Source of the DNA: Ceratothoa steindachneri
Lineage: Eukaryota > Arthropoda > Malacostraca > Isopoda > Cymothoidae
Length of the DNA: 64,000 nt
Reading direction: 5' to 3'
Assembly (NCBI GenBank): GCA_963969495.1
Contig: OZ018318.1
Location: forward strand, 100,307,141 to 100,371,140
A model generated the notes under the pieces. The model was not told where the DNA came from. It saw nothing but the letters and a program-made list of their open reading frames with translations, and searched no databases. A program made the translations under genes and the position numbers. Shown in pieces: positions 45,269 through 56,496 of the stretch; position 1 is the first letter of the stretch, and each line of letters starts with the position of its first letter.

Positions 45269-46026
45269 ATGGCCATAATGAATCGGACACTTAGGTTTCC
45301 ACCAAAAAACTTACATCAGCTTCAAACCAAATAATGGTAAGTAATGTATGATAAATTCCAGATATATACGAAGTATGGCTATAATTTGTACCTGTTCATT
45401 ATACATGTTAGGAAGGATGATACTGCAAGTTACGTGCGTGCAAAAGAGCATTTTTATTCCATGATTTCTAAACACTTTCAATCAGTAACTTGTCAAGTCT
45501 CGAGCAGCAAACATACCTAGGGGATCCACTACACTAGCCTATATCCAGGAGTTAAGTGTTAATGTACGTGAAGAGGATCATCTCTCCATCAGATATATAG
45601 ATGAAAGGGTTAAACGCCCCCAAAATGTGGTACATAATTTTATATCACATAACGATACCACAGGCTCGTGTATCAGTGGAATTTCTCAATAAACGATCGA
45701 CACAAGGCAACAGCCAGAATTTCCCGAGAAGTAAATGAAACTGGGCATTATGTAGTGTCTCCAGGAAGACAGTATCACGCCGCCTGAAGTCAAGATCTTT
45801 AAAATCTCGCATACCAGCAATTAAAACATTGATCAGCCCTAAGAACAAGAAAGGTAGATTATCCTTCGCCACTAAGCCCTTTCTATGGTCAGAAGACCAA
45901 TGGTCCAAAGTAAACTTCAACTATGAATCGAAGTACAATTTGTTTAGGTCAGATGGCAGGAGGTTCGTCCTTCGAAGACCTGGCGAAAAATTAAACTGGG
46001 TTATATATAAAAATAAAAATCTTACT
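45267..46026 (+). mobile_element. Tc1-like transposon, left half
   Basis: The terminus (taatggccataatgaatcgg then acactta) resembles the complement of the right end at about 49875-49905. The coding part runs to about 46010 and breaks off. The other half begins after a 3.3-kb insertion at 49312. Confidence 0.7.
45650..46015 (+). pseudogene. Tc1-like transposase, N-terminal half
   Basis: Over two frames: REVNETGHYVVSP and SRRLKSRSLKSRIPAIKTL (second DNA-binding region), then the frame 45829-46056 with SPKNKKGRLSFATKPFLWSE, WSKVNFNYESKYNLFRSDG and VLRRPGEKLN. In the family the block before SKYNLF is SDESKF with the first catalytic Asp; here it reads NYESKY, so that Asp is lost. The C-terminal half is at 49312-49790 in the same orientation. 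Inactive. Confidence 0.75.
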
Positions 46027-48058
46027 CAGTGTTCTACGATTTTTCCACCGATTTAGGACAATTTTGCACTGCTCAATGGCATCAGTTTCCTCCGATGAGG
46101 GCAGTTTTTTATGCTAGAAAACCCGATCTTATAACTAAATCGATTACATTTTTGTGACATTTTCGGTTGATTTTTATTAATATTGCTCATCCTAAATAGG
46201 TTTTTAAGATAAAAATTGTTTTCTAACGCAATTTATTAATTAAATGTTACAAAAATTTATTAGTTTACATTGAATAGACTTTGTAAAAGGTTAGTACATG
46301 TAAATTGGATATTAGATCATCATTGTTCAGAATTCAAGGCATGACTTCCGTTTCTTCGAACTCCTAGAATGCTCAGCGGTACGGATGTTGCTCTTCCGAG
46401 TCAACAGTAATCAGCCGTTATAACTGCATCCCAGCTTCCCTGATACCTGCTCTCATGTCCTAATTGAACCTCTCTCTCTCTGTTCGTCGCTCATTGATCT
46501 CAGATTCTCAGGAAACCGAGCCATATGTGAGAATAATAATGTGTTTTGATGTTCATGTTTCATGAGGTTTCTGAAGTCACTTAGTATATTGGTGCCAATT
46601 TTGTCATAGTTCCTGGCCTTCTTGTTACCAATAAAGTTCTTTACGACCAATCAAAAAGCCTTCCACGCTTCAAGTTCTGCTTTCTTCATTGAGTTTTCAA
46701 ACTCTGGATCTCTGATGAGCTTACGGAGTTGAGGACCGTCAATGATGCCAGCTTTCAACTTCCCCATGGTCAATCCTGAAAAAGCGTGGCCCAAGTAAGT
46801 GAAGCAGCCACCATCCTTGCCCAAAGCTTTGTTGAACTGTTTAATCAAGTCGAGTTTGATGTGCATCGTCGGGAAGAGTATCCCGTCTCTCTCCACTAGA
46901 GGGTTGTTTATGACGTTTCTTGCTCTGCAAGGCACCAATTCATCCCATACAGGCCAGTCCTTATTCGTATAATGCTGAGCTCGGTCCCTACTATCCCACA
47001 TACACAGGAAGAACGGGTACTTGGTGAAACCGGACTGTTGTCCCAACTAAAATTTCGCCATCTTCAAGTCAACCCAAATCAACCACTCATGTGAATTTTC
47101 TCAAGCGCGTACTTCACCGCTTCATACATCGCATTCAATGTAGTCGAGTGTGTGAGGGGTACAAAGGAAAACTGGTTGTTGTTGTGAAACAGAACACAGT
47201 TCAGCGATCGTTTGCTGATGTCAATGAATAATCTCCAATCTTCGGGTTGGTAGTGTGGTACTGCAAGATTGTGTAGAAGCTGGGGAATATATGTATGGTA
47301 TTTGGTTATTAGTGAGATTTATTTTAGTTAATAAATCAGCTTAAATAGCTATTTGAAAACCATTACCATAAATATTTTGAATTTGGATGGAATAGTCGTC
47401 TGCTAATATTTAGGCCTAACGATTGACGTGAAATGAATTTAGAAAACTTCTGAACTAGGTTTGTAAGGAAAACAGAAAATAAACGAAATAAATATATTTA
47501 CAAAATCAACGAATGCACAATGAGAGAATTGAATTAGGAAATAACTAGTGAGCGGTTATTACAATTTTAAGGATGAATGATATAATTAATTTGAGAATTG
47601 CTAAGGAATACAACGCAATGCAATGTATGGAAGTAATGAAAAGTAGAATGAATGTAAAGTACTGTAACTAAGATGTGGTAATTATGATGACTAAAATATG
47701 GTAACTATGATGTGGTAAAGTAACTATGATGGACTGTGAATTGGGATCTGCAGTGAGAGAAGTAACGATAATTAGGACCTACTCTAGTATGGCAGTTTGC
47801 AGAGAATGGCGTAAGAGGATTTATAACTGACCTTGATTCGAAGTAAAGTAGAACACGAATGGATGGTGACGCGAACACAAATGAGAGAGTCGATTCGCGT
47901 GATTTCACAAGTGGTGAAATGCGTGTGTTTGTATGTGCGTGAAATTCTAAGAGATGTTGTTTGTACCAGTGCGTTAAATGAAATCAGTTTCTCGTCACGG
48001 GATAATTCAATTATTAAAGGTTGCATAAAATAAATGAATTGCAAAAAGTTATGCATAA

Positions 48059-48120
48059 AATAATTGAATGATTGAATTGACCAAAGTTGTAAAATAATTG
48101 AATGATTGAATTGACAAAAG
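48059..48120. repeat. ~30-bp tandem duplication
   Basis: aaaataattgaatgattgaa followed by ttgac(c/a)aaagtt occurs twice in a row. Confidence 0.8.
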
Positions 48121-48155
48121 TTAAGTAAATTAAATGAATGATTTGAATTTTATAC

Positions 48156-48305
<150 letters not shown>

Positions 48306-49311
48306 AGTTTCCCAGGAGGATTTTATTATAGGAATGCCCAGAGGGCATTGCTATATATGTACAGTAAGTATACCAATTCCTTCTCATCAGAGAAAAAACT
48401 GAGGTTCTCTTGATGTCTGTTGCGAGCACTCTCAGATAGGAGTTTGTTTATACTTGAATCTAGATGTCAACAGTTGGGCAGAGGACTTTGACAAGCTGAG
48501 ATCGCAAACTAGATTACTTAGCTCCTTTGGGAAAAAAGGATGTGGAGCATCATCGTCAAGAAACAATTCTTCATTTTCTTCAAGACTGGAGGAATCTTCT
48601 TCACTAATGTCAAGAAGTTCTCCAAATATAGGTACTGGAATTCAATCACAATGAGCTACAGGACGACGTGCTTATTGATGTTGAGGATACTTGAGGCTGC
48701 TCTGGTTCTTTCTGTTGATCCCAGTCAAATCAATAGCGCAGAAGTATCAGTCAGTGCCCTGGTTTGTCAGCTCGCTCCAAACCATGGCAATTCCAAACTT
48801 TAGACAACTCTTCTTCCGTTTGGTCCAACGACGCAGATACTCGGTGCATGTCTTTTATACAATATGTGGCGGTCAAGCTTTATCCTGGTCACTAAGTTTC
48901 ATACCGAAATACACATGGTAATTAGGCTTTATGAAACTTGTCACTGGATTTATGTTAGGAACAACGGTCTATTCGCTTCAGATGTAGCAGAATACATCGG
49001 GCTTATTGTTACAAGATCTTCTGACCGAATCCATTTCATTCACCTGTAAAAGAACAATGCCAGTTAGTAAAAAATTGCCGCATCTAAACTCTTCACATTC
49101 GTTTATTTATAGAAATAAGAGATTTTTGCATCATATAATTAGAAAATACCCGTGCATGTAAAAAAAAACCCGTAAAAAAACATCAATGTGGCGATTAATC
49201 AAAAACTTGACCTGGTTGAGCAAAACCAATGTGATATTTGGGCTCAGCACATCAATATTGTCATAAATCAGCTAAAATGCTTAGACAATAAAGTTGGTGT
49301 TGGCCAGTGTT

Positions 49312-49905
49312 ATCCGTGAACTGCGTGAAAAGCAGCGTCAAGTTTGGTGGAGGAAGCGCTATGGTGTGTGGCATAATTTCAGCGGAGGGTACTGGCCCAC
49401 TTGTCCGCTTGCAGGGCAGAGTGAATGCTCAAGTGTATAAAGAACTTCTGAAATCAAATATTGTGCCCCGTATGAGAGCCGCCTCTGCCCAAGTTGCCAT
49501 TTTTATGCAGCTATATCCCCTTGCCACACGGAAATTTGGTCAAAGTTTTGCTGGATGAGCAGGAACTAAGTGTCATGGACTTGCCTGCTCAGAGCCTGGA
49601 CCTCAATCCGATTGATAATGTGTGAAAGACGCTAGGGGAAAGAAGTACGGAGAAAACCCTAGCATCGTGGAAGAACTTTGTGAAATATTACAAGAGGAAT
49701 GGAGAAAAATAACAGCAGAAGAATGCCTTCAGTTACTGCGCTCCTGTGGCAGAAGATATCAGTGCGTAATTGATAGTAAAGGTTAACCTACCAAGTAATA
49801 ATATATTGTAACAACCTAAAATTATTTGCTGCTTAACATATCATTGTACCTTTTCATCTACGTTTGTTGGGTTATCTGTCCGGATCATTTTGACATCCAT
49901 ATATT
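49312..49905 (+). pseudogene. Tc1-like transposon, right half (transposase C-terminus and terminus)
   Basis: From 49318: VNCVKSSVKFGGGSAMVCGI, GTGPLVRLQGRVNAQVYKEL, then a frameshift. The block that should read MQDNAPCHT is MQLYPLATR, so the second catalytic Asp is lost. After another frameshift come LDEQELSVMDLPAQSLDLNP (third catalytic region) and ECLQLLRSCGRRYQCVIDSKG at the end (about 49785). The terminus ggttatctgtccggatcatt runs to about 49905 next to TA. Together with 45267-46026 it makes a nearly complete but dead element. Confidence 0.75.
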
Positions 49906-49907
49906 TG

Positions 49908-50182
49908 GAATAAAAATGCTCTTGAACCAAATTAGGATCTTTTGAAGGTACTAGATCTAATATATTGGTACCCCACCCCTTGTTGGTATATTAACAAATT
50001 GACTCAAAAAATTATACTTAAAACATTCTATAAACTTGGTCTATCCCTTCCTATCATGTTTTCTCAATCCACAGAACTTAAAGTCTCCTAGAATTCTATC
50101 TGCTTCACACCATTTACTTATTTCCCTTATCATTAGCTCATCTATATCATCAGTCTGTCCAGGTAGTCTGCGAAATGCTAAC
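49908..50182 (-). pseudogene. CR1-like LINE endonuclease, C-terminal part (split by LINE copy G)
   Basis: On minus from about 50130: MIREISKWCEADRILGDFKF, then KFIECFKYNFLSQFVN, IPTRGG and NILDLVPSKDPNLVQEHF. ILGDFKF matches the GDFN block, and the PTRG...NILDLVFSKDP block is typical of CR1-type endonucleases. One frameshift and one stop are visible. The start of the domain is 8.5 kb away at 58736-59270, across LINE copy G. The other flank is the Tc1 right end. Confidence 0.7.
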
Positions 50183-51398
50183 TGGATTCAGCGCCCCCTC
50201 CGGCTCCACCTTAGCCTCTTCTCCTTCTTTCTGACACTCTGTCTTCTTACCCTACCTCCTCACTTTGCCTACAACTTCTCCCACAACTTTCTCTCGTCGG
50301 TCTCCAATTTCACAGGGTAGACGCCGACCAGCTTCATCTCACACAACCATCGCATATCGGGGCTGAGAGGGGAAGGGACAAGGTCCCCTCCCCCCTGAGG
50401 TCCAGTTTAGGGTGGTGAGCTTTTAACAACCTCCTTCCCCCTCCCCCCACCCACTCGTTCCTCACATTCCATTTATTTTTCCTTTCACTGTCTAACGATT
50501 TTATGCCGAGCCTAAGGTGGAGCCGCCATGTTGATGGGCTGCCAGGCCACTAGGTAGAAGGAGTGGCCTCAAATGGAGGCGGCTGGCTTTGCCGGCCCAG
50601 TATTCGCCCCCACGCAGAGCTGGCTACTGGGCGGGGTAATTAGCGTTTTCGTCCCCTGTCACTAATAAGGTCACCATGCCCATGAATGTAAATAATCAAA
50701 TAAAACAAATAAAACATACCCTTTTACTCCCCCTTTACCAGCGACGGAGCCACCTTCGAGCAGCTCCACGCGAAAAATGGAGGTTCATCCCCCTCTGTGC
50801 CTTCTCAAGCGACCCTCCAAATTTCTTCTACGGGGGAGTAGGCTTGGTCATCTCATAGGCATACTGATGCAGGGACGCCCCCTCACACCTCCCTATTCCC
50901 AGCGGCTGTCCCTCCTTTTCTTTTACACCGAACTAACAAGAGAGCACTCAGGCGGCCCAATATTGACCGTTCCCTCGATAAGGCCAACCCTCTTAGGGGA
51001 GCAAGGGATGGCAGGTCCCGTCGGCCTGTGCCCGTGCATTAAGACCTTACAGGGGTGGGGCGGCGTACCTGCCACCTTCTCTTCGCTGACGGATACCGTT
51101 TCACCGGCCTGAGACGAGACCACCAAAGGTACCTCGAATGGGATCCGTGATGTCTTGGTGAGGATGGCCACATGGAAGTCCCCCTTGAGATGTACATGGC
51201 CCCTGAGGTGACCCAGCCCCAGACTGTAAGATCTTCCATGGGGACGAACCTGGGCTCGGTGCCAAGCACGGTATCCGAGTCCGCCACTGTGCAAGCTCCT
51301 CTTCTGACAGCTCGGGTCCCCGAGGCCTCACAAGGAGAGGAAAGAATTCCTTCCCCGTCAGGTGCAACTGTGAGAGCAGGGACCTTCTCCATCTGGAA

Positions 51399-51928
51399 GA
51401 GTCGTCTCCGAATTGGACACACTCGCGGGACGCACCGCCATTTGATGGAGCGCTCGCCTGCGCCCTACTGTGAAGACTGCGTTGTCCCCCAGACTGTTCG
51501 GCACATTCTTGTTGAATGTCCCAGTCTGGGCGATCTCCGCGCATGTTACCTGTCCCGGTACCAGGATAGGTGGGAGTGCTACCGCCTGTCCCTTGTACTT
51601 GGTACGAGTTCGTGCACACCGACCTGTGAACTTTTAGACTTTTTGGAGGAGGCCGGCCTTCTCCTCTTTATTTAAATAGTTGGAGGGGTTGTTGTTGTTT
51701 TTTCCTATTTTAGTAGGTCGCATGTTTCTACGCCGGGGGGAGGCGGACCTCCCCCCGACGCCGGAGCTTGCTTCCTGCTTATTACATTTTTCTTTGTTTT
51801 ATTTTATTGATGTTTTTTTGATGTTTTTTTTAGCATCCTCTTTTAAAGATGCCTAATTTTAGGCAATCTTGAATACGGCGACTAATGCCCAAGTAGGCAG
51901 TCGCCAGAATAGTTTTTAAAAAAAAAAA
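51399..51928 (+). mobile_element. 5'-truncated family A LINE insertion with clear target duplication
   Basis: 530 bp: C-terminal domain (SRLRIGHTRGTHRHLMERSP, then YCEDCVVPQTVRHILVECP and RLSLVLGTSSC), full 3' UTR with both hairpins, and an A-rich tail. The 9-base catctggaa flanks it at 51390-51398 and 51929-51937. By chance the insertion keeps an open frame from the host gag into the inserted domain, giving the 167-codon frame 51172-51675. The domain is unusually well kept, so this is one of the youngest events in the window. Confidence 0.9.
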
Positions 51929-52896
51929 CATCTGGAAAAAGGATCTTGCTTGGGCAGGCCCATCCGGCGGAGGATCGACGCGGGTGCATTCACCACTCTC
52001 TCTCCTAAAAAGAAAAAAATAAACCACAAGACAAAAAAGACTAAGGGCTCTTCTCCCTGCACGGGAGCCACGAGAACGTTAGGGTCCGCTGTCGTTTCGG
52101 CAAGCGACCGAGCGAAGATCAGCACGTCCGGCCCTTGTGCTGCCCCGGGTGGGAAGTCCATGACCAAGACCAAAAGTACAAGTGCACAGGGTGGAGCCTC
52201 GATTTTGTCGGGGCCCATCATTCAGAAGTTACCTGGCGTTTTAGAGCCAGCTGGCTTCAAACGCTTCCTAGTTATTCGCTCCACTGATGGCAGCATGTTA
52301 ACTAAGGGCAACCTGATCCAACAAAGGAGAGCTCTAGCTAGCGTAATTGGTAGAGAGCCGAAGCTGACCCGTTTCTCGGACGGGAGCCTTACGGCGATTT
52401 GCCTTCCATGGCCGCCGTGCCGACGGGACTCAGCGCCCAGTCCGTCCCCGGCTTAACCTCTTATCCTTCTGTCTGACATTTTGTGTTTTTACCCTACTTT
52501 CTTACTCTCCCTACAACCTCTCCCACAACTTTCTCTGGTCGGCTTCTAATTTCACAGGTTAGACGCCGACCAGCTTCCTCTTACCTAACTAGCCCGGATC
52601 GGGACTGACGGGGGGATAGGGGGCAACGTTCCCTTACCCCCGAACTCCGGCCTGAGGGGGTGGGTTTTTAACAACCTGCTTCATCCCCACCCACACTTTC
52701 CTCATATCCCCTTTGATTTTCCCTTTTATCTCTATCAATTTTTACGCCGTGCCCAAGTTGGAGCCGTCATGCTGATGGGCTGCCAGGTCACTGGGCGGAA
52801 GGAGTGGTCTCAAATGGCGGCAGTCGGTTCTGCCAGACCCGTACTCACCCCTCGCAGAGCGGGATAGAGCGTGGGGTGATTAGCGTATGCGTCACC

Positions 52897-53346
52897 ATGC
52901 CCGATGATGAAAATGAAACAAGGATATCCCCCCCCCCTCTTACCCTTTACCATCGTCGGAGCCGCCCTCACATAGCTCCATCGAAAAAATGGCCGCTCCC
53001 CCCTGTGCTGTCGTATGGCACCCTCCATAACTCTTTGACCGGAGAGGAGGCTTACTCCTCTCCTTTATCTACAGGTGTAGGGGATTCTCCCTCACCCTCT
53101 TCTCTGGAGCCGCCCTTGGGTGACTCCCTTTCTTCAGCTGCAGTCCCCATTTTACTTTCTAAGGGGACTGCCGAGAAAGGCAGGCGGCCCATAATTAACC
53201 GCTCCTGGTGGGAGCGGCAGGATAGGGCCAACCCCCTTATGGGAAGGAGGGAAGACAAGACCCCTCGGCCCCTTGCCTCTAAAGACCTGCGGGCTCGAAT
53301 TTTCAGCCACCCTCTCTTCTTCAACCAAAGACTTTCTGACGAATGA
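52897..53346 (+). pseudogene. ORF1 N-terminal region of copy H
   Basis: Start MPDDENETRISPPPLTLYHR at the conserved gtcaccATGcc. Blocks TGEEAYSSP, GDSPSPSSLEPPLGDS and RKDLRARIF-like sequence match copy F (NQRGG..., DSPSPPSLEV, KDLLARIL). A frameshift ends this frame at 53346. The continuation in another frame (ETCDVLEGMA on) leads into the 222-codon fusion frame at 53572. It is part of an inactive derivative. Confidence 0.65.
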
Positions 53347-53571
53347 GACATGTGATGTCCTGGAGGGGATGGCCCCATGGAGGCCCCCTCTGAGATGGAC
53401 ATGTTCCCTGAAGCAACCCAGTCCCAGACGGTTGGACATTGGGAGCGGACCTGGGTTCAGTGCTAAGCACCGAATCCGAGTCCGCCCCTGTGCAAGGTCC
53501 TCCTCAGACTGCTAGGGTATCCAAGTCCTAAGCAAGGAGAGGAACGATCTCCTCCTCCGACTGGTGCCCCT

Positions 53572-54240
53572 GTGGCAGCCAAGGCCTTCTCCATCTCGGA
53601 GAAGGATCTTGCTGAGGTCTGTCCATCTGACCTGGGGGCTGCTGCCGGTGGAGTGGAGAATCGGGTTCATTCCTCTCCCTCCTATCTTAAAAAGAAAAGG
53701 AGCAAGACGGTCGAGGAGAACCTAAAGTTGCGTGCCATTGCAGCGCGACTGTTCCCATGGACCTACCCTCCAATGCCGCGACGGCTTCAGGTTGCTTTCT
53801 GTCGTCTCCGAATTGGACACACTCGTGGAACGTACCACCATTTGATGGAGCGGTCGCCTGCGCCTTATTGTGATGACTGCGTCGTCCCCCAGCCTGTTAG
53901 GCACATTCTTGTTGAATGTCCCAGTCTCGGTGAACTTCGCGCACGCTACCAGGATGAGCGGGGTCTTTACCGCTTGTCTATTGTACTTGCGACGAGTTCG
54001 TGCACCTTTCTTGTGGACTTTATGACTTTTGGGAGGAGGCTGGCGTCCTCCACTCTTTTTAACCGTTTTGTTTTATGTTGTTTCTTTGTAGGTCGCACGT
54101 TCTTTCGCCGGGGTGAGGTGGGCCTTCCCTCGTCGCCGGAGCGTGCTTCCTGTTTGTTGCCCTTTTCTTTTTTCTATTATTATTATTATTATTATTGTTG
54201 TTGTTTTTGTTTTATTTTATATATTGTTATTTTGGTGTAA
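53572..54240 (+). CDS. 222-codon fusion ORF: family A gag middle joined to the LINE C-terminal finger
   Basis: Residues 1-45 are gag (KAFSISEKDLAEVC, SPSYLKKKRSK). From about residue 46 the sequence is the ORF2 C-terminus: LRAIAARLFPWTYPPMPRRL, QVAFCRLRIGHTRGTYHHLM, then PYCDDCVVPQPVRHILVECP with the Cys-Cys-His-Cys set intact. A poly-Tyr/Cys run near residue 205 comes from TAT/TGT repeats in the 3' UTR. Everything between is deleted in frame. Whether it is translated is unknown; it has lost the gag start codon to an upstream frameshift. I treat it as a fortuitous ORF of a non-autonomous derivative. Confidence 0.4.
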   Translation: MAAKAFSISEKDLAEVCPSDLGAAAGGVENRVHSSPSYLKKKRSKTVEENLKLRAIAARLFPWTYPPMPRRLQVAFCRLRIGHTRGTYHHLMERSPAPYCDDCVVPQPVRHILVECPSLGELRARYQDERGLYRLSIVLATSSCTFLVDFMTFGRRLASSTLFNRFVLCCFFVGRTFFRRGEVGLPSSPERASCLLPFSFFYYYYYYYCCCFCFILYIVILV

Positions 54241-55573
54241 CCTAGTACGAATCTGTCATTACTACGGCCACTTATGCCCAAGTAGGCATTCCCCAGATGT
54301 GCTCCTAAAATTAAAAAAAGAAAAATGCGTCGAATCCCTCCGAGGCGGCCATGATTAGTGCCCTTCGGACACTTGATGGCACGTCGGTGAGTGTGACGCC
54401 GCATTCTACCATGAACTTCGTGAAAGGAGTGGTTTATGCTACGGAACTCATGTACTACTCGATAAATGACATCATCATAGAGATGGCCGACCATGAAGCG
54501 TTTAAAGTCCTGATTGTGATGAGAAAACTGGGAGGGGCCTGGAGACCCACCCCTACACTCTTCGTCACGTTTAACTGTGACAAGCTCCCTAACTTGGTGC
54601 GTGGCGGTTGGTATTGCTACCTCATGAAGGCATTCGTGCCACTGCGGCGGGGGAGCTACTACTGCCACCACTTCGGCCGAGCTGCTACTACTGCCATCAC
54701 TTCGGCCATAAGAATCGCTCATGTAGAGGTACAAAGTCGGGGATACCCCAAGTCTGTATAAGTTGCTCTAAGGCCACACACGATAAGTCCAAATCGTGTG
54801 TGGCCAAGTGTGGCAATTGCGGAGAGCCGCACAGCGTTTCTTCGAAGCATTGGGGTGCGTATCACCTTGAAAGGAAATCCTGGTCGTTCAGGCCCAGGAT
54901 TGTCTCTCATTTCGCGCCCCGCGCGCCCCGCGCTGCCTGGGACGTCTTCTGCCTCAATGTTAAGAAAGGTTACCTCTTTTCCTGGCCCCTTCAGGCCTAC
55001 GTGCACGTTCGTTTCCGCGACCATTCGGAAACCTTATGCGTGTTCTCCCCACCCCGAGCGCTTCCCTGATAGAGCTGGTGGCATAAAGGGTTCACAGCCA
55101 GCCCCGGCTAAAACCAGGGCTCGCCCTCCTTTCCCCAATGTGACCGTTTCCCGTAAGGCGAAACGGCCGCGCGCCTCCACCGAGTCGTTAGACTCACAGG
55201 ATGCACCGCCACCGGAATATGGTCGTGAGGACATCATCATATAAGGGTTTCGCAACCTCACCACCACGGGATTGTGGCCGGGCAGGAAGATGTGCTATTT
55301 ACACCCAACATGTCTCCGTTCTTCTCTTCGCTTTAGATAGCACTTTTCAGGCAGTATCTGTCCAGCTGCACCTGAATAGGAGTTATACTATTATTTCTCC
55401 GTATATTCCACTGTCAGTCGACTTCGACGTGGGCCCTTCGCCGCATCTCGGCATGGTTTCTGAGACCTTTTCTCTTATTCCTTGACTTGAACGGGAGACA
55501 CTCCATCTGAGGTGACTACTCGATCAAACGTAGCGGTCAGGTTCTTGTCAGCTTGATCGACGAGCTGCAACTA

Positions 55574-56496
55574 CGAGGGGTGGTCAATAAGTTTGGCCAA
55601 TCGGTAGGGCAAAACAGAAGAAGGGGAATGGCTGTTTGTGGGGTGGGGGTGTTAGGACAAGTTAGGACAAGTCAGGACCTGAAGCCGCACGCTCCTGCCT
55701 CGTCTATTTAATTAGTAGTCGATGATCGCAGATCGTCAGTCACAAATTTTTCAACAATGGAGAAGGTTGAGCACCGCGCCGTGATCAAATTTTTGACCAA
55801 GGAAGGCAAGAATGCAAAAGAGATCCATGAATGCATAGTTGCAATGTACACCGACACCGCCCCTTCCTATGCAAGCATTGCTCGCTGGAATAGGGAGTTC
55901 CGCCATGGTCGTGAGTCCCTTGAAGATGACGCCCGTCAGACGTGACCAACGAGGACAATGTGGCCCGTGTGGAGAGGATCATCCTCTAAAATCGACGGGT
56001 GAAGGTCAAAGAAATCGAGCGAGAACTTGGAATATCACATGGAAGTGTTATCAGCATCATCCACGACAATTTGGCCATGACCAAGGTCTCAGCCAGTTGG
56101 GTCCCTAGAAACCTCACGCCCCATGATCGACCTTAACGTCGTCAAAGTCCACAAGGCCAGAGTTGCACAAGCTGCCCAGCGCGAGTGCGGATTCGAGGAA
56201 CTCAACTATCCCTCCTACAGTCCAGATCTGGCCCCTAGCGACTACTTTTTATTCCGCCAGTTCAAGGCTGCACTGCGTGGACGCCGGTTTGGGGACGATG
56301 AAGATGTCCAGCTCGCCGTCCAGGAATGGATTGAACAGCAGTCGGGAGATTTCTAGTTGTCGGGAATTCGAAGCCTCAGGGACAAGTGGCGCAATGCATT
56401 GAAGTCGAGGGTAGTTATATTGAAAAATAATAAAACGCTTTTCCTCATATCTTGTTTCCTTATATCCGAATTGCAAAACTTATCGCCCGCTTCTCT
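55574..56496 (+). mobile_element. Mariner-like transposon, 923 bp, complete ends
   Basis: 31-bp imperfect terminal inverted repeats: cgaggggtggtcaataagtt at the left, and at the right the complement of agagaagcgggcgataagtt. TA lies on both sides (55572-55573, 56497-56498). The host endonuclease frame is restored across it. It is shorter than typical 1.2-1.3 kb mariners because the catalytic centre is deleted. Confidence 0.9.
55757..56356 (+). pseudogene. Mariner transposase with the catalytic core deleted
   Basis: From ATG 55757: MEKVEHRAVIKFLTKEGKNA, KEIHECIVAMYTDTAPSYAS and WNREFRHGRESLEDDARQT, then a stop. This is the N-terminal HTH pair of mariner transposases. A second DNA-binding segment follows (VKVKEIERELGISHGSVISI). 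Sequence then jumps from VSASWVPRNLT straight to HKARVAQAAQRECGFEELNY and YPSYSPDLAPSDYFLFRQF, so the first two catalytic aspartates are missing, while the third (in PSDYF) remains. The C-terminus is GIRSLRDKWRNALKS. It cannot catalyse transposition. Confidence 0.85.

Larger units (their letters stand above)
52397..54326 (+). mobile_element. Family A LINE, copy H, internally deleted, inside copy G ORF1
   Basis: Type II leader (ggcgatttgccttccatggc at about 52394) to 52896, ORF1 N-terminal half 52897 to about 53705, direct join to the C-terminal domain, and a 3' UTR ending in lysine-codon-like A tail at about 54325. The host gag resumes at once with atgcgtcgaatccctccgag, matching copy F at 40855. 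No clear target duplication; at most a base or two. About 1.93 kb against an expected 6 kb. Confidence 0.85.
50676..54940 (+). pseudogene. ORF1 (gag) of copy G, interrupted twice
   Basis: Start ATG 50676 (ggtcaccATGcc). N-terminal Pro/Ser-rich part, then TFSIW at 51390, cut by the 51399-51928 insert. The frame resumes at 51929 (KDLAWAGPSGG) with the GFKRFLVIRSTDGSMLTKGN block and EPKLTRFSDGSL to 52396, where copy H interrupts. From 54327: PSEAAMISALRTLDGTSVSV, FVKGVVYATEL, then IEMADHEAFKVLIVMRKLGG, a stretch missing from copy F. The first zinc knuckle is disrupted by a 26/29-bp tandem duplication (54653-54707). The second and third knuckles (CISCSKATHDKSKSC, CGNCGEPHSVSSKHW) follow; the third has lost its final Cys. 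Confidence 0.75.
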
